Origin: an uncultured Blautia sp.
Lineage (GTDB): Bacteria > Bacillota > Clostridia > Lachnospirales > Lachnospiraceae
Reading direction: 5' to 3'
DNA length: 64,000 bases
NCBI RefSeq assembly: GCF_934371575.1
Contig: NZ_CAKRNY010000003.1
Location: forward strand, 75,505-139,504
The translations under genes were made by a program, and so were the position numbers. The notes under the pieces are model-generated. The model saw only the letters and a list, made by a program, of their open reading frames with translations. It ran no database searches and had not been told where the DNA came from. Positions 60,492 to 64,000 of this stretch are shown piece after piece. How positions within the stretch are numbered: the stretch's first letter is position 1; each line of letters starts with the position of its first letter.

Positions 60492-61835
60492 TTATCGAGA
60501 TGGTGACACTTTATCAGTCGGCCATGATTTCCTGAGAGCCATATAGGATATTAAAAAATTCGCAAACCATCCAGCTGGTACAGCGAGCCAGACAAATGCA
60601 ATACCGAAGCGCGGTGAAAAAATCAAAGCAACGGACAGGCGAATCGCCAGGTTCACCATGTTGGCAATGAGGAACGGGCGCATAATTCCAAGACCACGAA
60701 GGACTCCATCGGTTGCCATTTTGATTCCCATGAAGATAAAGAAATAACCAAGCCATCTCATATAATCCCCGGATACCTGATAGGCCAGGGCTGTTCCGTC
60801 TTTACCAAGGAATAGTGAGGAAATTTGCGTATGCAGCGTTTCAATGACAATGAAGGCAATAACTGCAAAGCACACATCCAGCACCAATGCAGCCTGGTAG
60901 CCCTTTTTGATACGCTGAGGTTTGTTTGCCCCCAGATTCTGGGAAACATATGGCGAAACTGCATTGCCGATGGATACAAAAATCAGGGAAAAAACATTCT
61001 CAACCCGCATCGTCGCCGCATATCCCGCAAGCGCCTGTGTACCGAAAGGATTTACAACTGCCTGTACGATCATCATACCTATAGACACTGTAGACTGCTG
61101 AAGAACCGAAGGTACAGCAATTTGAAACATGGAATATAACTCCTGACGGTCAAACCAGTCAAAGTGACTTTTATATCGCCGCATCCGACGGAAGAAAATC
61201 AAAAGCGAAAACACGGCCGAAATGCCTTGTGCAATCAAGGTTGCAAGCGCCGCACCGAACACGCCGAGGCCAAGACCAGCCACCATCCAAAGATCCATGA
61301 AGATATTTAAGATTGACGAAAATATCAGGAGTCCCAGTGGAATTTTTGATTCTCCTATAGAAGTAAACATCGTTGAAAGAATGTTATACATAAACAGGAA
61401 CGGAAAGCCCACAAAATAGACACGCAAATACAGCACTGCGTCATCCAGTATATCGGCAGGGGTTTGCAGTGCGCTCATCATCGAGCGGGAAAAGCAAAAG
61501 CCAAAAACACCAAGGACTATGCTTAGAATTAAAAAGCTAATCAAGGACGTTGACACAATGGTTTTCATTTTTCCATACTCTCTGGCACCGAAATAGCGGC
61601 TTACGAGTACACCGGCTCCCACACCGGCTCCCAGTGCCACACAAATGAAAACATTGGTCAGCGCTGCACAAGCACCAACAGCTGCAAGTGCGGAGGAACC
61701 CACAAACTGACCGACAATGATGGAGTCAGCCATATTGTATATTTGCTGAAAAAAACTGCCGAGAATCATCGGCATTGCAAAAACCGTCAGTGCTTTAAGA
61801 GGCGCATCTGTGATTAAATACTCATCTTTTGACAT
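60492..61835 (-). CDS. MATE-family multidrug efflux transporter
   Basis: About 447 residues with roughly 12 membrane helices in two MatE halves (PMILGSFFQQIYNMADSIIVGQFVG in the first). These antiporters export cationic drugs or other small molecules. The start at 61835 follows GGAGGA with suitable spacing; ATGs at 61841 and 61853 are too near or before it. A shrunken copy of the gene lies at 57293-57476. It has a strong promoter with inverted repeats upstream. Confidence 0.92.
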   Translation of the reverse strand: MSKDEYLITDAPLKALTVFAMPMILGSFFQQIYNMADSIIVGQFVGSSALAAVGACAALTNVFICVALGAGVGAGVLVSRYFGAREYGKMKTIVSTSLISFLILSIVLGVFGFCFSRSMMSALQTPADILDDAVLYLRVYFVGFPFLFMYNILSTMFTSIGESKIPLGLLIFSSILNIFMDLWMVAGLGLGVFGAALATLIAQGISAVFSLLIFFRRMRRYKSHFDWFDRQELYSMFQIAVPSVLQQSTVSIGMMIVQAVVNPFGTQALAGYAATMRVENVFSLIFVSIGNAVSPYVSQNLGANKPQRIKKGYQAALVLDVCFAVIAFIVIETLHTQISSLFLGKDGTALAYQVSGDYMRWLGYFFIFMGIKMATDGVLRGLGIMRPFLIANMVNLAIRLSVALIFSPRFGIAFVWLAVPAGWFANFLISYMALRKSWPTDKVSPSR

Positions 61836-61909
61836 TATCATATTCCTCCACAAGTTTCATAATTTCACTCATTCTTCCCCTCATCAGATCTTATTTTATG
61901 CATTCGAAG

Positions 61910-61966
61910 CGTAAGTTTCAAATTACGTTATGAAGTAATTATATGTAGCTACAGCTAATAAGTCAA
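61910..61966 (-). promoter_or_regulatory. Promoter and inverted repeats of the MATE gene
   Basis: On the minus strand TTGACT (61966-61961), 17-bp spacer holding TAGCTGTAGCTA, TATAAT (61943-61938). Downstream is CGTAA...TTACG (61927-61910). Both inverted repeats could be operators. The block is conserved in the relic at 57387-57474. Confidence 0.65.
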
Positions 61967-62015
61967 GCTGTCGTTTGCTTTTAGAAATATTTAGATGAAC
62001 TGGAGCGTGTTTGTG

Positions 62016-62534
62016 TTAAATAAGGTGGCCCACTGACATTGGCCACCTTATACTCTCCAAATACTTATTTGCATCCTCTCTGGAATGTAAAATATGGATT
62101 TCCTTTCCCTCTCCATACCGTTCCAGCAATCCGTAAATCTGCGGAAGCTTTTCCTTGGGAAAATCAACAATCCACTGCCGAAATTCCTCATCGAGTTCTT
62201 CTTCTACCCACGGTATCTCTTCCCTCTTTTTCCCGACACGGTCCTTTGCTCCGGCAAGGCATACTTCCAATGAATAATCCAAAAGAAAAACCGTATCGCA
62301 GAATTTGAGCCGCATTTCTATTGTTCTTCCGTAGTTGCCATCGATGATCCAACTATCAGTATTCAAAATATCTCTCAATTTCTGATCAAACTCTTCCTTA
62401 GTAATGTTTGTTCTATCTGGTAAGTGCCAGATCATATCCAGATAGTATAAAGGAAGCCCTGTCCTATCTCTCAACTGCCGTGCAAAAGTACTCTTCCCCG
62501 CTCCAGGACTACCAATCACAATAATTCGCTTCAT
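62016..62534 (-). CDS. P-loop kinase, adenylate-kinase/FlaR-like
   Basis: 172 residues. Walker A GSPGAGKSTFARQL at the N-terminus, DMIWHLPDRTNIT, WIIDGNYGRTIEMRL and an Arg-rich lid region. Such topology-modulation (FlaR)-like proteins resemble nucleotide kinases, but their substrate is unclear. The last codons overlap a hairpin, AAGGTGGCC...GGCCACCTT, which probably ends the transcript. Confidence 0.85.
   Translation of the reverse strand: MKRIIVIGSPGAGKSTFARQLRDRTGLPLYYLDMIWHLPDRTNITKEEFDQKLRDILNTDSWIIDGNYGRTIEMRLKFCDTVFLLDYSLEVCLAGAKDRVGKKREEIPWVEEELDEEFRQWIVDFPKEKLPQIYGLLERYGEGKEIHILHSREDANKYLESIRWPMSVGHLI
62022..62051 (-). terminator. Terminator overlapping the end of the kinase gene
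   Basis: AAGGTGGCC and GGCCACCTT form a 9-bp stem followed on the minus strand by ATTTAAC. It overlaps the final codons and stop. Confidence 0.5.
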
Positions 62535-62651
62535 AGTTCACACACTGATTTAATCCTTCCTCTTGTTTCAAAATAACTCTGTCAATGAGTAGCTGTTTGC
62601 ATCCTTTTCCGGCATACCGGCCAATCAAACGGTCTTGGATACAGCATTACC

Positions 62652-63053
62652 TCATGTGATATCACTTATCTGTTCGATTGGGATGACCGTTTGATCCGTC
62701 ATGATTATAGTATGCTCGTATTCATCTACCTTTTTTACAACACCAGAACACGTAACATAGGAGCCACCGGCTTTTTTTTCATCGGGAACAAAATAGGTTA
62801 TGGACACTTTCTGCTCCATACCGATATTATTTCTGATTATATTGATTTTTTCGTTCAGCTGAGCAATCATTTCCTCACTCAGTTCCAATCTTTCATCGGT
62901 TAATCTTGCTGTTTCTTTTATCGCCGCATCATGTCCGGTCAAGGCTGCAAAAGGAGCAAATTGCGCCGCCCTGTCCTGGAGTGACATTTGCGGATGATTC
63001 TTAGAGACCGGATGCGGTAAATTGATGATATCGTCATAAGAATTATTTTTCAT
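62652..63053 (-). CDS. YolD-like protein
   Basis: About 133 residues. The signature SLQDRAAQFAPFAALTGHDAAIKETARLT is typical of YolD-like proteins, which in Bacillus accompany Y-family DNA polymerases. The start at 63053 follows AAGGAG; a TTG at 63062 touches the site. It lies 14 nt after the polymerase gene and probably belongs to the same mutagenesis operon. Confidence 0.88.
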   Translation of the reverse strand: MKNNSYDDIINLPHPVSKNHPQMSLQDRAAQFAPFAALTGHDAAIKETARLTDERLELSEEMIAQLNEKINIIRNNIGMEQKVSITYFVPDEKKAGGSYVTCSGVVKKVDEYEHTIIMTDQTVIPIEQISDIT

Positions 63054-63067
63054 CCCTTCCAACTCCT

Positions 63068-64000
63068 TTACGCCTTATGTCCGCCGATTTGTTCATTTCT
63101 GTCCCTGGCGGTTGCACCTTCCTGAAGATTCATCCCCTTCAGCACAGCATTTTTTCCAAATTTCTTTTTAATACTGAGCATTGCTTCCTGCATACGTTTT
63201 TCGCGATCCAGCGCAGCCTCTTCCTCTTCCTGCTTTTTCCTTTGCGCCTCATAATCCGTAAAAAGATCCAGCTGCTCATACACTTCTTCTTTCTTGACAG
63301 AACTTTCATCCACAAGCCTGTTCGCTGTGATATTGATTCTTCTGACAAGCAGGTTTCTGTCAACGATCCTGTCATATAACTCTATTACTGCATCAGTTAT
63401 CATCTTGGTTGAGGAAGTCTGCCGTTTCAGATTGGTCGTTCCATGTGCGTGTTTCGGAATTCTTCTTCCATAACGGTCGATAGTAACCTCTCCATGATAC
63501 TGCTTTTTCCTGTCGGCATTGTTCAAATTCTCAATATCATAACCAACTGTCAACACAATCTGGTCCGTTACAAGCTTCTTATCCACCAAATCCAAAACCA
63601 TCTGGTCCGTCATCTCTTTTACGACCAGTTTTGCTCTTTCAAAATCATAAGGACAATGAAGTACCTGTCCGGCGCAAACACTGTTCATTTCCGGTTTGTA
63701 GGCCTTGACCATTTCCATGGTACAGGGCTCATACCCCCAGGCATGGTCGATCAGCAACTCTGCATTAACACCAAACAGCCTGTATAACAGGTCTTCATTA
63801 TATAATTCATTTTCTTTTCCAATGGAACATCTTGCAATATCGCCCATTGTATAAAGCCCGTATTCTTCCAGCTTCTTTGCATATCCTTTTCCTACTCTCC
63901 AGAAATCAGTAAGTGGTCTGTGACTCCAGAGTTTCCTTCGGTATGACATTTCATCCAGTTCCGCAATTCGTACGCCATCTTTATCTGCTTTAATATGCTT
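63068..64000 (-). CDS. Y-family DNA polymerase (UmuC/UvrX-like), 5' end outside window
   Basis: The frame is open to the window end; the visible 311 residues are the C-terminal half. Seen are the thumb (VGKGYAKKLEEYGLYTMGDIA) and little-finger region (TSSTKMITDAVIELYDRIVDRNLLVRRINITANRLV). The charged C-terminal tail (KKQEEEEAALDREKRMQEAM) and RDRNEQIGGHKA end match Firmicute UvrX/UmuC-like proteins. It performs translesion synthesis during SOS. Co-occurs with the YolD-like gene. The catalytic palm is outside the window. Confidence 0.87.
   Translation of the reverse strand, partial: KHIKADKDGVRIAELDEMSYRRKLWSHRPLTDFWRVGKGYAKKLEEYGLYTMGDIARCSIGKENELYNEDLLYRLFGVNAELLIDHAWGYEPCTMEMVKAYKPEMNSVCAGQVLHCPYDFERAKLVVKEMTDQMVLDLVDKKLVTDQIVLTVGYDIENLNNADRKKQYHGEVTIDRYGRRIPKHAHGTTNLKRQTSSTKMITDAVIELYDRIVDRNLLVRRINITANRLVDESSVKKEEVYEQLDLFTDYEAQRKKQEEEEAALDREKRMQEAMLSIKKKFGKNAVLKGMNLQEGATARDRNEQIGGHKA

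Overview
The window looks like a chromosomal segment of an anaerobic gut Firmicute of the Lachnospiraceae type (Blautia/Dorea/Clostridium-like). This is inferred from the gene families, strong AGGAGG ribosome-binding sites, rho-independent terminators, YesMN-type sensor pairs with sugar ABC transporters, GlpP antitermination, hcp and many Fe-S proteins. I saw no rRNA, tRNA, CRISPR array, intact transposase or phage structural gene. The species call is inference; the families are read from translations and motifs.

Region by region. 1-3500: a truncated HD-GYP/GGDEF protein and a NapH-like Fe-S/FMN membrane protein. 3497-6300: an accessory patch with a wrecked ATPase gene, a metallophosphoesterase, a NADAR protein, unassigned gene tails and an orphan HTH antitoxin-like gene with a palindrome inside its promoter. 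6370-15926 (minus): a sugar operon with binding protein, two permeases, YesM/YesN-type sensor pair, an ADP-ribosylglycohydrolase-fold enzyme, a BadF-type kinase and a GH172 (DUF2961) enzyme. 16153-21529: a 5'-nucleotidase, a hybrid kinase without a sensor domain, and a diguanylate cyclase. 21636-26380 (minus): GlpP, a NifX-FKBP fusion, and a GlpA/GlpB/DUF1667 glycerol-3-phosphate dehydrogenase set behind a terminator-like leader. 26595-29794: a GH95 fucosidase-family enzyme and a PrdX-type editing deacylase.

29866-47696 is the most interesting part. A seven-gene minus-strand operon encodes a ferredoxin-like protein, a urocanate hydratase homologue, a hydroxyacyl-CoA-dehydrogenase-like enzyme, both aconitase-X subunits, a histidine-ammonia-lyase homologue that lacks the Ala-Ser-Gly tripeptide needed to form the MIO cofactor, and a betaine-type binding lipoprotein. 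Upstream lie a three-subunit molybdenum hydroxylase and a BTAD/ATPase/TPR activator. Divergent from the activator are the two permeases and the ATPase of a betaine-type ABC transporter, which lacks its own binding protein. My reading is an uptake and catabolic island for a histidine betaine, with ergothioneine (or hercynine) the best candidate: uptake, trimethylamine elimination by an ergothionase-like lyase, hydration by a (thio)urocanate hydratase, then further steps by the Mo-hydroxylase, AcnX and dehydrogenase that I cannot assign. The two promoters flanking the activator carry TTTGAC direct repeats 11 bp apart, the geometry of SARP-type operators.

47787-64000: a LOG-family protein, a hairpin-rich gap, a Crp/Fnr regulator divergent from a ferredoxin-hcp operon, a secreted alkyl-sulfatase-like enzyme beside a collapsed DUF1254/DUF1214 gene, a LytTR/PAS regulator and a SnoaL-PAS hybrid kinase. 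Then come a shrunken copy of the downstream MATE gene and its promoter, an Lrp regulator, a VOC protein, an MBL-fold protein, an M42 peptidase, the intact MATE gene, a small kinase, a YolD-like protein and a Y-family polymerase cut by the window end.
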